Positions 28,626 to 36,359 of a stretch of 37,003 bases of DNA are shown here, piece by piece. The notes under the pieces are model-generated. The model had not been told where the DNA came from and ran no database searches. It saw only the letters and a program-made list of their open reading frames with translations. The position numbers and the translations under genes were made by a program. Location of the stretch: contig CAJFEW010000044.1 of assembly GCA_904374805.1 (NCBI GenBank), forward strand, positions 1-37,003. The letters run 5' to 3'. How positions within the stretch are numbered: the first letter of the stretch is position 1; the number at the start of each line of letters is the position of its first letter. The stretch comes from an uncultured Neglectibacter sp. (GTDB taxonomy: Bacteria; Bacillota; Clostridia; Oscillospirales; Acutalibacteraceae).

Positions 28626-29669
28626 ATGGATCAGGTAAAAGTGGGCATTGTGGGCTGCGGCATGATCACCGCCCGGCGCCACGCCCCCGAGTACACAGAC
28701 AACCCCCACGCCCAGATTGTGGGCTTTTACGACTTTGACCAGCAGCGGGCAGGGGAGCTGGCTGCCGGGTACGGCGGCCAGGTCTACGCCACCCCGGAAG
28801 AGCTCTTCGCAGACCCGGAGATTGACGCGGTGAGCATCTGCTCCCCCAACTACACCCACGCCTCCTACTCCATTCAGGCACTGGAGGCGGGCAAACACGT
28901 GCTGTGCGAAAAGCCCATGGCCCTCTCTCTGGAGGACACCCGCAGCATGATGGACGCCGCCAAACGGGCCGGGAAAATTCTCATGATCGGCCACAACCAG
29001 CGGCTGCTGCCCACCCACCGAAAGGCCCGGGAACTGCTGCAATCCGGCATGATTGGCAACATTCTTTCGGTGCAGAGCAACTTCCGCCACAGCGGCCCGG
29101 AAAACTGGAGCGTCAACCGGTCCAACTCCACCTGGTTCTTCGACAAGAACAAGGCCCACTTCGGGGCCCTGGGGGACCTGGGCGCCCACAAGCTGGACAT
29201 CATCCGCTTCCTCACCGGGGACGAGGTGGACACCATCTGCTGCGACACGGTCACCCGGGACAAACGCTACCCCAACGGGGAGCTCATCGACCTGGAGGAC
29301 AACGCCTCCGCCATTTTCCGCATGCGCTCGGGAATTTTCGGCACCATGAACGTGTCCTGGACCAACTACGGCGAGGAGGACAACAGCACCATTCTCTACG
29401 GGGACAAGGGCGTCATGAAGATTTTCGGAGACTTCGCCGACGACATTGTGGTGGAGCTGCGGGACGACACCCGGGTAAAATACCAGGTGGGGGCCATCTC
29501 CACCAACGAAAAGCAGCTGAAAAGCGGCATCATCGACGACTTTGTGGACGCCATCCGCACCGGCCGGGAACCCACCGTCACCGGCGTGGACGGCCACAAC
29601 ACCCTGGCGGTGATCGTCACCGCCAACCGGTCCGCCCAAGAGCGCCGCTGGCTGAAAGTGGAATATTGA
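28626..29669 (+). CDS. Gfo/Idh/MocA-family NAD(P)-dependent oxidoreductase
   Basis: 347 residues. ATG 28626 is chosen over TTG 28620 because AGGTAGGA is correctly spaced. N-terminal Rossmann fold with GIVGCGMITARRHAPEY (GxGxxG), the acidic FYDFD at the end of beta-2, then CEKPMAL (the EKP motif; Lys is catalytic or NAD-binding). C-terminal alpha/beta domain with HFGALGDLGAHKLDIIRFLT, which holds the conserved GxxxDxxxH motif (Asp-Leu-Gly-Ala-His-x-x-Asp). These enzymes oxidise or reduce hydroxyls of sugars, inositols or sugar acids. The substrate is undetermined; the adjacent LacI regulator and the sodium symporter suggest that all act on one imported sugar-like compound. It is followed by two similar hairpins. 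Confidence 0.9.
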   Translation: MDQVKVGIVGCGMITARRHAPEYTDNPHAQIVGFYDFDQQRAGELAAGYGGQVYATPEELFADPEIDAVSICSPNYTHASYSIQALEAGKHVLCEKPMALSLEDTRSMMDAAKRAGKILMIGHNQRLLPTHRKARELLQSGMIGNILSVQSNFRHSGPENWSVNRSNSTWFFDKNKAHFGALGDLGAHKLDIIRFLTGDEVDTICCDTVTRDKRYPNGELIDLEDNASAIFRMRSGIFGTMNVSWTNYGEEDNSTILYGDKGVMKIFGDFADDIVVELRDDTRVKYQVGAISTNEKQLKSGIIDDFVDAIRTGREPTVTGVDGHNTLAVIVTANRSAQERRWLKVEY

Positions 29670-29712
29670 CACACCGCCCCTTGGCCGGGGTGGGTCACAA
29701 CTTCTTTTGGGG

Positions 29713-29746
29713 AAAGAGGTCTGCTGCCACAGGCAGCAGACCTTTC
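29713..29746 (+). terminator. First hairpin after the oxidoreductase gene
   Basis: Perfect 12-bp stem AGGTCTGCTGCC (29717-29728) / GGCAGCAGACCT (29732-29743), loop ACA, followed only by TTTC. The same stem and loop recurs at 30001-30027, where the T tract is strong. Confidence 0.6.
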
Positions 29747-29750
29747 AGCT

Positions 29751-29993
29751 TGTCGAAAAAGTCTCATAGGAGGGCAGCCGGCCGCAGAAGCGGGGCCTTC
29801 GGCCCCTGTCTGCTGACTTTTTGTCGCTGAGTGTCCCTTAAGACCGTGGGGCGCCGGTCTCGCCTACCGGCTCGGTCAGCGCTTGACGGTGCCCACTGGG
29901 CACCAGCGCCCCACACCCTGCAAACTTTTTGAAAAAAGGCTGTTACGTCCCGGTGGGACGTTGCCATGTTTGCTTTCTTTCTCTTTTTCGACA
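29751..29993. repeat. Intergenic repeat family A, copy 3, with 11-bp terminal inverted repeats
   Basis: Bounded by TGTCGAAAAAG (29751-29761) and its exact complement CTTTTTCGACA (29983-29993), giving a 243-bp unit. Inside are CTGACTTTTTGT, AAGACCGTGGGGC, GGTCTCGCCTACCGGCTCGG, the hairpin GGTGCCCACTGGGCACC, then GCGCCCCAC and GCAAACTTTTTGAAAAAAG. The order is shared with copy 2. It lies between two near-identical terminator hairpins. No gene is seen in it. Confidence 0.65.
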
Positions 29994-29998
29994 GTCCC

Positions 29999-30035
29999 AG
30001 AGGTCTGCTGCCACAGGCAGCAGACCTCTTTTTTT
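29999..30035 (+). terminator. Rho-independent terminator of the lacI-oxidoreductase operon
   Basis: 14-bp stem AGAGGTCTGCTGCC / GGCAGCAGACCTCT with loop ACA and a following TTTTTTT. It abuts the stop codon of the convergent lipid-kinase gene and copies the hairpin at 29713-29746. Confidence 0.85.
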
Positions 30036-30916
30036 CAGTATACCAGCTGCAAGCTTCGGGGCTGCACCTGCAAGGTGAGCGTCTCCCCGCCGGGAAAATA
30101 CTCCCCATCTAAGGACCAGGGAAAGGCCTGGCCGCAGGAGAACATCGCCTGACGCACCTGCCGGTGCAGCACCAGCTCTCCCTCCAGTTTGCCCCGGCGG
30201 AGCATGGCGGCAATCTTTCCCAGATCCCGCGGCCCCTGGGGCATCTGCACCAAGGTCAGCTCCAGCAGGCCGTCGTCCAGGCACACCTGGGACGGGTCCA
30301 GCTTTACCACCCCACCCAGAGAGGTGGAATTGGTCACCGCGCCGAAGATAAACTCCCCCTTCCAGGAGAATCCCTCTCCCTCCACCTCCAGGGAGCAGGG
30401 GCGAATGCCCGGCAGCTCCCGCAGGCTCTCCAGCACATAGGCCAAATGTCCCAGAGCGGACTTCCACCCTTGGCCCGTCTTGTAGGAGGACTGGGTGAAG
30501 GCCCCAAAGGAGGCCACGTACAAAAACCGCCTCCCTTGCAGCCGCCCCAAATCCAGGGGGTGGACCTTGCCCCGGAGAATCTGCCCTGCGGCCTGCTCCG
30601 GATTCCGGGAAAGCCCCAGAGAGCTGGCAAAATCGTTAGTGGTGCCCAGGGGAATGTACCCCAAAGGCAAAGAGGCGCCCTGCTCTTCCAGCCGATTGAC
30701 CGCCTGGCTCAGAGTGCCGTCCCCGCCGCAGCACACCAGCAGGTCCGGGCGCCGGCGGGCGGCCTCCTCCAACAGGGCGGAGGCCTGCTCCAAGGTCTCC
30801 GTGTAGCACAGGCGGGGAACCGCCCCTTCCCGGGCCAGGGCCTCTCGGATTTGCTCTCCATACTCCCGGGCCCGCTGTTTTCCCGCCCGGGTGTTCACCA
30901 TCACCCACAGGTCCAT
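30035..30916 (-). CDS. Diacylglycerol kinase-family lipid kinase (YegS/BmrU-like)
   Basis: 293 residues. ATG 30916 lies one base past the previous gene's TGA and follows GGGAGG, so an in-frame start at 31162 is rejected as antisense noise. The catalytic domain opens MDLWVMVNTRAGKQRAREYG and shows the ATP-binding GGDGTLSQAVN (64-74) and the PLGYIPLGTTNDFASSLGL motif (PLGTxNDFA), both intact. The C-terminal beta-sandwich carries the DDGLLELTLV motif (metal-binding Asp) and SLDGEYFPGGETLTLQV (DGE motif). These enzymes phosphorylate diacylglycerol, undecaprenol-like or related lipids with ATP at the membrane. Bacillus BmrU has the same link to multidrug ABC transporter genes. It is the last gene of the five-gene operon. 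Confidence 0.9.
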   Translation of the reverse strand: MDLWVMVNTRAGKQRAREYGEQIREALAREGAVPRLCYTETLEQASALLEEAARRRPDLLVCCGGDGTLSQAVNRLEEQGASLPLGYIPLGTTNDFASSLGLSRNPEQAAGQILRGKVHPLDLGRLQGRRFLYVASFGAFTQSSYKTGQGWKSALGHLAYVLESLRELPGIRPCSLEVEGEGFSWKGEFIFGAVTNSTSLGGVVKLDPSQVCLDDGLLELTLVQMPQGPRDLGKIAAMLRRGKLEGELVLHRQVRQAMFSCGQAFPWSLDGEYFPGGETLTLQVQPRSLQLVY

Positions 30917-30917
30917 A

Positions 30918-31535
30918 TCAGGCCTCCCGGCTGGCCTGCACGGCCCCTTCCACAATGCGGGCGCACAGTTCCACCCCCAGCAGGCCGCTGTCCAGCACCA
31001 GATGGTAGCCCTCCCGGCGGCTCCAGGAGCGGCCGGTGTTGGCGTGGTAGAAGTTGGACCGCCGGTGGTCGTACCGGTGGAGCACGGCAGGGGCCTTGTC
31101 CGGGGAGACCCCGTACTCCTCCTGGGCCCGGCGCAGCCGCGTCTCCCGGTCCGCGTGGACAAACACCTGCAGCACGTCTTGCCGCTCCCGCAGCACCCAC
31201 CCGGCGCAGCGGCCCACCAGCACGCAGGGGCCCTCCTGGGCCAGCCGCTGGATGATCTGGCTTTCCAGCAGATTGAGCTGGTCCGTCTGGGAGATTTGCG
31301 GCAGCTGGCCCTGGGTGGTTTTGGCCATGGCCACCAAGGAGTAGAGCAGAGAGTTGGTGTCCGTCTCCTCCAAGTGCTCCATATACTCCGGGGTGGTGCC
31401 CCCCTCCTGGGCGGCCATCTCTAAGATTTCCCGGCCGTACACGGGCACCCCCAGAGCCTGGCCCACCAGCTGCCCCACCTGGGCCCCGCCGCTGGCGTAC
31501 TCCCGCTCTATGGTCACATAGCGATATCCCTTCAT
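30918..31535 (-). CDS. Cytidylate kinase-like protein
   Basis: 205 residues, ATG 31535 after AAAGGAGA; longer in-frame starts lie inside the ABC gene and are rejected. The start MKGYRYVTIEREYASGGAQV corresponds to the cytidylate-kinase-2 family (P-loop-type fold with a modified Walker A: REYASGGAQVGQLV, where the Cmk group has SREFGSGG-x-x-IG). Further marks are GVPVYGREILEMAAQE (YDREII type) and VLVGRCAGWVLRERQDVLQVFVHAD (GRCA-x-x-LL), then YDHRRSNFYHANTGRSW (YYN-Y-T-x-x-W type segment), all characteristic of the family in Firmicutes. The true substrate of this family is uncertain. It sits 16 bp after the second ABC gene and directly before the lipid kinase, in one operon. Confidence 0.85.
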   Translation of the reverse strand: MKGYRYVTIEREYASGGAQVGQLVGQALGVPVYGREILEMAAQEGGTTPEYMEHLEETDTNSLLYSLVAMAKTTQGQLPQISQTDQLNLLESQIIQRLAQEGPCVLVGRCAGWVLRERQDVLQVFVHADRETRLRRAQEEYGVSPDKAPAVLHRYDHRRSNFYHANTGRSWSRREGYHLVLDSGLLGVELCARIVEGAVQASREA

Positions 31536-31551
31536 GGTTTGGTTTCTCCTT

Positions 31552-33414
31552 TCAGCCCTCCGCGGCGTCCCCGCCGGCCTGTTCAAACTGGCTGTTGTAC
31601 AGCTCGGCGTAGAAGCCACCCTTTTCCAACAGCTCCTGGTGGGTGCCCTGCTCCACAATGTCCCCGTCCTTCAGGCACAGGATCCAGTCCGCCTCGCGGA
31701 TGGTGGACAGCCGGTGGGCGATGATAAAGCTGGTGCGGCCTCGCAGCAGGTTGTCCATGGCCTTTTGGATGAGCACTTCCGTGCGGGTGTCCACCGAGCT
31801 GGTGGCCTCGTCCAGAATCATCACCTTGGGATCCGCCAAAATCGCCCGGGCAATGGTCAGCAGCTGCTTCTGCCCCTGGGAGAGGTTGCCGGCCTCCTCG
31901 TTGACCTCCATGTGATAGCCTCCCGGCAGCGTGCGGATAAAGTGATCCGCCTGGGCCAGCTTGGCCGCTTCCATCACCTGCTCGTCCGTGGCGGAAAGGT
32001 TTCCGTAGCGGATGTTTTCCAAAATGGTGCCGCTGTACAGCCAGGCGTCCTGAAGCACCATGCCGAACTGGCTACGCAGGTCCTGGCGGGAAAAGTCGGT
32101 GAGGGGATGGCCGTCCAAGGTGATCTGCCCGCCCCGCAGGTCGTGGAACCGGAGCAAGAGCTTGACCAGCGTGGTCTTGCCCGCCCCTGTGGGGCCTACA
32201 ATGGCCACTTTTTGGCCCGCCTTTACCGTGGCGGAGAAGTCCCGAATCACCAGCTCCGGGCTGCCCTCGTAGCCAAACTGCACGTGGTCAAAGGCCACGT
32301 CGCCCCGGATGTCCAGGTCCTGGGTGGAGAGCTTGGGCGGCTCTTCCTCTTCCTCCGGCTCCTCCAAGAACCGGAAGATCCGCTCCGCCGCAGCCACGGT
32401 CATCTGGAACTGGTTGGAGATGTTGGCCAGCTGGGTGATGGGCTGGGTAAAGCTGCGCACATACTGGATGAAGGCCTGAATGCCGCCGATGGTCATGGTG
32501 CCCCCGGCGGCCATGGAGGCGCCCACCACGCAGATGACCACATAGCCCAGGTTGCCCACCAAGGTCATAATGGGCATCATCAACCCGGACAAAAATTGGG
32601 ATTTCCACCCGGCCTGGTAGAGCTTTTGGTTCTCCTGGTCGAATTCCTCCAGGGCCTTCTCCTCCCGGCCGAAAGCCTTGATCACCATGTGCCCGCCGTA
32701 CATCTCTTCCACCTGGCCGTTGACCGTGCCCAAATACCGCTGCTGGTCCTTAAAGTGCCGCTGGGAGAGCTTGACCAAAATGGTCACAAACACCAGAGAC
32801 ACGGGAATCACGCACAGGGCCACCAGCGTCAGCTGCCAGCTGATGGAGAGCATCATCACCAGCACGCCGAGCAGCGTGCACCCGGAGGTGATCAGCTGGG
32901 TGACGCTCTGGTTTAACGAGCTGGTCAAGGTGTCCACATCGTTGGTGATGCGGGAGAGCACGTCTCCCTGGCTCACCCGGTGGAAATAGGAGAGGGGCAG
33001 CCGGTTGAGTTTTTTCTCCAAAGCGTCCCGCAGGCCCCAGGAGAGGTCCGTGGAAACCCCCGCCATCAAAAACCCCTGCAGGTAGGAAAAAACCGCGCTC
33101 AGCAGATAGATGCCGCCCAACAGCAGCAGCACCTGCCCGATATAGCCGAAATCGATGCCCCCCGGAGCGCCGGTCACCAGGCGCATCAGCCCGGCGGCCA
33201 GCTCGTCGGTGGCTTGGGCCAGCACCTTGGGCCCGGCAATGGAGAACACGGTGGACGCCCCTGCGAACACCATCACCAGCACCAAAGGAAGCCAGAAGGG
33301 CCGCAGATACTGGAGCAGCTTGCGGGCGCTGCCCTTAAAGTTTTTCGCCTTGGGGCCCGCCAGGGCAGGGCCGCGGCCGTGGCCGCCTGGGGCGGCGTGT
33401 CTGGGCTGACTCAT
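31552..33414 (-). CDS. ABC exporter half-transporter (permease-ATPase), canonical ATP site partner
   Basis: 620 residues. Six membrane helices between about 38 and 330 form an ABC_membrane domain. The nucleotide-binding domain follows with Walker A VGPTGAGKTTLVKLLLRF, Q-loop FGMVLQDAWLYSG, signature NLSQGQKQLLTIARAI, Walker B KVMILDEATSSVDTRTE with the catalytic Glu, and the H-loop FIIAHRLSTI. The signature reads LSQGQ (Ser-Gln) where LSGGQ is canonical, a common feature of heterodimeric exporters in which one composite site is degenerate. ATG overlaps the stop of the upstream half-transporter gene (ATGA), so the two are translationally coupled and should assemble as a heterodimer. It probably exports a lipid, peptide or drug; MarR control points to a stress or drug response. 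Confidence 0.95.
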   Translation of the reverse strand: MSQPRHAAPGGHGRGPALAGPKAKNFKGSARKLLQYLRPFWLPLVLVMVFAGASTVFSIAGPKVLAQATDELAAGLMRLVTGAPGGIDFGYIGQVLLLLGGIYLLSAVFSYLQGFLMAGVSTDLSWGLRDALEKKLNRLPLSYFHRVSQGDVLSRITNDVDTLTSSLNQSVTQLITSGCTLLGVLVMMLSISWQLTLVALCVIPVSLVFVTILVKLSQRHFKDQQRYLGTVNGQVEEMYGGHMVIKAFGREEKALEEFDQENQKLYQAGWKSQFLSGLMMPIMTLVGNLGYVVICVVGASMAAGGTMTIGGIQAFIQYVRSFTQPITQLANISNQFQMTVAAAERIFRFLEEPEEEEEPPKLSTQDLDIRGDVAFDHVQFGYEGSPELVIRDFSATVKAGQKVAIVGPTGAGKTTLVKLLLRFHDLRGGQITLDGHPLTDFSRQDLRSQFGMVLQDAWLYSGTILENIRYGNLSATDEQVMEAAKLAQADHFIRTLPGGYHMEVNEEAGNLSQGQKQLLTIARAILADPKVMILDEATSSVDTRTEVLIQKAMDNLLRGRTSFIIAHRLSTIREADWILCLKDGDIVEQGTHQELLEKGGFYAELYNSQFEQAGGDAAEG

Positions 33415-35759
33415 TCCAATTCCTCCTTTCGCAGCTGGCTTTCCGCAATCTCCCGGTAGGCGGGACAGGTGCGCAGCAGCTCTTTATGGGTGCCTTTTCC
33501 CACCAGGCGCCCCTCATCCAGCACCAAAATCTGCTGGGCGTGCATGATGGTGCTCACCCGCTGGGCCACCAACAGCACCGTAGCCCCCGCCGTATCCCGG
33601 GCCAGGGCCTTTCGCAAGGCCGCGTCGGTTTTGAAGTCCAAGGCGGAGAAGCTGTCGTCGAAAATGTAGATGGGCGCTTTGCGCACCAGGGCCCGGGCAA
33701 TGGAAAGCCGCTGCCGCTGGCCGCCGGACACATTGGTGCCCCCTTGGGAAATGGGGGATTCCGTCCCCTCCTCCATCTCCGCCACAAAGTCCGCCGCCTG
33801 GGCGGTGGTCAGAGCTTCCTGCAGCTCCTGCCCCCCGGCGTCCTCTTTGCCGTAACGCAGGTTGGACGCCACCGTGCCGGAGAAGAGCATGCCCTTTTGC
33901 GGCACATAGCCGATCATGGCACGCAGGTCTTTTTGGGCCAGCTGGCGCACGTCCACCCCGTCCACCGTGATGGAGCCCTCGGTAACCTCGTAAAACCGGG
34001 GAATCAAGTTCACCAGGGTGGACTTCCCCGCTCCCGTGGCCCCGATGATGGCCGTGGTCTCCCCAGGCTTGGCTGTAAAGGAGATGTGCTCCAGCACATG
34101 GCTCTCCGCGTCGTGATACTGGAAGGACACGTCGTGAAACTCCACCAGCCCCTGGGGATGTTCCAACACTTGAGGCTGGGCTGGGTCGGCAATGGCCAGG
34201 GGCGCGTCCAGCACCTCCTGGATCCGCCCGGCGGAGACGCTGGCCCGGGGCACCAGAATAAACAGCACCGCAATCATCAAAAAGGCCATGATTATCTGCA
34301 TGGCATACTGGATGAAGGCCATCATATCTCCAATCTGCAGGGTGCTCTCCGCAATGGCGTGGCCCCCCACCCAGACGATCAGTACGGTCAGCAGGTTCAT
34401 CACCAAGGTCATGGCGGGCATCAGGGTGCTCATCACCCGCTGGACAAACCGGTTGGTCTCCGCCAGGTCCCGGTTGGCCTTGTCAAAGCGGCGCTCCTCA
34501 TAGGCCTCGTTGCCAAAGGCCCGCACCACCAGCATGCCGGAAAGGTGTTCCCGGCTCACCAGATTCAGCCGGTCAATGAGCTTTTGCAGGGACTTGAACT
34601 TGGGCAAAGCCACGGCCAGGGCCACCACAATCAGCCCCAGCAGCACCACCACGGCCACCGCAATCAGCCAGCTGAGGGAGACGCTCTTTCCCACGGCGAA
34701 CACAATGCCCCCAATGCCCATAATAGGCGCATAGCACAGCATGCGCACGCCCATGGTGATGAGCATCTGCACCTGCTGCACGTCGTTGGTGGTGCGGGTG
34801 ATCAGCGAGGCGGTGGAAAATTTGTCAAACTCCCCGCTGCCGAAGCTCTCCACCTTTTGGAACAGGTCGTGGCGCAGCTGCCGTCCCACAGAGGCCGCCA
34901 TGCGGGCGGAGAAAAAGCCCACCAGCACGGTGGCAATGGCTCCCAGCAGGGCAATACCCAGCATCTGCAGGCCTCGGTTGACAATGTATTGGGACTGGAT
35001 GGCCTCCATGTCCCACCCCAGCTCTTGGTAGAACAGCCGGGTCAGAGTGACGCCCACCTGCTCCCCCAGCATGGAGTCGCTGGCTGCGGCAGATTCCCGG
35101 GCCGCCTCCAAACTCTCCTGAGGCACCAAAGAGAGCAAAGGCGTCAGCTGGTAGAGGGTTTCCATGTCCACGTCCTCCAGGCCTTGGCTGAAGTCCAGGC
35201 TGGAGAGATCCTGTCCCTGGCCAAAGGCAGGCTGTTCCGTCTCATAGAGGGCGCCTGCCTCCTGCGAGGTCCCGTCTATCCCGGGGATTCCCTGGGCCTG
35301 GGCCAAGCTTTGGGCAGCCTGGGCCAGCTCCGCCTGGGTGTTCTCCCCCTGGAGATAGAGGAGCATGGAGTACCCGGCCCGGCTGTAGATCTGGTCCAGA
35401 GCCGGCCGGTCCTCCTGGGTCACGTCCTCCCGGAGCACCGCCACCGCCTGCTCCCGCAGCAGGGGGATCTCCTGAGAGAGGCGCTGGGCCTCGCTGCTGC
35501 CCGGCTCAATCCGGTTGTAGCTGGCCTCCAGCTGGGCGCTGTCCTCCGGGCTCAAAAACGCTTCCAGCAGGGAAAGGCCCTCGGCCCGCAGGGCATCCGG
35601 CGCCCCGGCCTCGATGCCTCCCTGTTGAATACCCACGTTGACCATATCGCTCATTTTGTTGGGCAGGCTTAAATCGCAGGCGGCCTGACCGAACAACAGC
35701 AGCAGGCACAGAACCACCACGCCCCCAAAGGGCTTTAGATACCGTAAAATCACCTTCAT
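33411..35759 (-). CDS. ABC exporter half-transporter with a ~220-residue extracytoplasmic insertion, degenerate ATP site
   Basis: 782 residues, about 180-200 longer than a usual half-transporter. TM1 (GGVVVLCLLLLFGQAACDL, about 13-31) is followed by a long hydrophilic Glu/Gln/Ala/Leu-rich segment (about 35-255) before TM2 (GLQMLGIALLGAIATVLVGF). Five further helices and an ATPase domain follow: Walker A GATGAGKST, Q-loop YVPQKGMLFSG, signature VSGGQRQRLSIARAL, Walker B IYIFDDSFSALD. The catalytic Glu after Walker B is Asp (FDD in place of LDE), and the switch His is Gln (LLVAQRVSTI). This half therefore supplies the degenerate site, and its partner at 31552-33414 the active one, as in LmrCD/BmrCD/TM287-288. 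The insertion between TM1 and TM2 would be outside the cell. ATG 35759 is 7 bp after the MarR stop, with GAAGGG as ribosome binding site. Confidence 0.95.
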   Translation of the reverse strand: MKVILRYLKPFGGVVVLCLLLLFGQAACDLSLPNKMSDMVNVGIQQGGIEAGAPDALRAEGLSLLEAFLSPEDSAQLEASYNRIEPGSSEAQRLSQEIPLLREQAVAVLREDVTQEDRPALDQIYSRAGYSMLLYLQGENTQAELAQAAQSLAQAQGIPGIDGTSQEAGALYETEQPAFGQGQDLSSLDFSQGLEDVDMETLYQLTPLLSLVPQESLEAARESAAASDSMLGEQVGVTLTRLFYQELGWDMEAIQSQYIVNRGLQMLGIALLGAIATVLVGFFSARMAASVGRQLRHDLFQKVESFGSGEFDKFSTASLITRTTNDVQQVQMLITMGVRMLCYAPIMGIGGIVFAVGKSVSLSWLIAVAVVVLLGLIVVALAVALPKFKSLQKLIDRLNLVSREHLSGMLVVRAFGNEAYEERRFDKANRDLAETNRFVQRVMSTLMPAMTLVMNLLTVLIVWVGGHAIAESTLQIGDMMAFIQYAMQIIMAFLMIAVLFILVPRASVSAGRIQEVLDAPLAIADPAQPQVLEHPQGLVEFHDVSFQYHDAESHVLEHISFTAKPGETTAIIGATGAGKSTLVNLIPRFYEVTEGSITVDGVDVRQLAQKDLRAMIGYVPQKGMLFSGTVASNLRYGKEDAGGQELQEALTTAQAADFVAEMEEGTESPISQGGTNVSGGQRQRLSIARALVRKAPIYIFDDSFSALDFKTDAALRKALARDTAGATVLLVAQRVSTIMHAQQILVLDEGRLVGKGTHKELLRTCPAYREIAESQLRKEELE

Positions 35760-35766
35760 GTTTTCT

Positions 35767-36237
35767 TCACCCTTCCGGCTCCCCCTCTGGGAGAAGCCCG
35801 TCCAAATTTTGCATCATCTTGTCCACCAGGGAGCGGAACGCCGCCGCTTCCTCCGGCGTGATTCCCTGACAGAGCCGGGAGAAAAACACTCCCTTGGCCT
35901 GGTTTAAACGCTCCACCGCCGCCTGGGCCGGAGGCAGCAGCCGCAGCCGCGCCACCCGCCGGTCTTGGGGGTCCTGCCGGGTCTCGATGTATCCCCGCTT
36001 CAGCAGCTGGTCCACCGATTTGCTCACCAGGGACCGGGGCAGCCCGCGGGCCCGGCTGATATCCCGGGCTGTGTCCCACCTTCCCACATACAGGAGAAGC
36101 AGCACCTCTATTTCGTTTTGGGAGAGGCCCTCCTGGGCCCCCGCCTGCCGCAGCGCCAGCCGCACGCTGCGCCGCACCCGCATCATCACTTGGGCCAGGC
36201 TTTCCTCCATATCCGGCAGCCGTTGGCTACTGGTCAT
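35767..36237 (-). CDS. MarR-family transcriptional regulator
   Basis: 156 residues, ATG 36237 after AGGAGGGGAG. The winged helix is seen as GLSQNEIEVLLLLYVGRWDTARDISRARGLPRSLVSKSVDQLLKRGYI (about 37-84), followed by the wing ETRQDPQDRRVARLRLLPPAQ with the conserved DxRDR-like motif (DPQDRR). N- and C-terminal helices (MEESLAQVMMRVRRSVRLAL; VERLNQAKGVFFSRLCQGIT) form the usual dimerisation bundle. It is the first gene of the exporter operon and likely represses it from the site near 36264-36282 until a ligand binds. No Cys residue that could serve redox sensing is evident except one in the C-terminal helix (RLCQG). Confidence 0.92.
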   Translation of the reverse strand: MTSSQRLPDMEESLAQVMMRVRRSVRLALRQAGAQEGLSQNEIEVLLLLYVGRWDTARDISRARGLPRSLVSKSVDQLLKRGYIETRQDPQDRRVARLRLLPPAQAAVERLNQAKGVFFSRLCQGITPEEAAAFRSLVDKMMQNLDGLLPEGEPEG

Positions 36238-36263
36238 GCCCGCTCCCCTCCTACCCGAGAAAA

Positions 36264-36322
36264 ATTGTTTCTTTTTGAACTAATTCCTTCCGTATTATAA
36301 GCACCCATCGGGCTGCCGTCAA
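36264..36322 (-). promoter_or_regulatory. Sigma-A promoter and MarR-type half-site pair of the exporter operon
   Basis: Minus strand TTGACG (36322-36317), 17-bp spacer, perfect TATAAT (36299-36294). Just downstream, TTAGTTCAAAAAGAAACAA (36283-36265) forms an imperfect inverted repeat TTAGTTC-5-GAAACAA at the likely start region, suited to MarR autorepression. Confidence 0.7.
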
Positions 36323-36359
36323 GCAAAGCATCCCAAAATTCACGAAGTTTTCATAATTT

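Noticed and set aside
33486-35672. A plus-strand open frame of 728 codons, and similar long plus-strand frames at 4545-6245, 2805-3968, 14656-16146 and 31534-32916
   Set aside because: All lie in the codon-aligned antisense frame of well-supported minus-strand genes and have His-rich, low-information translations.
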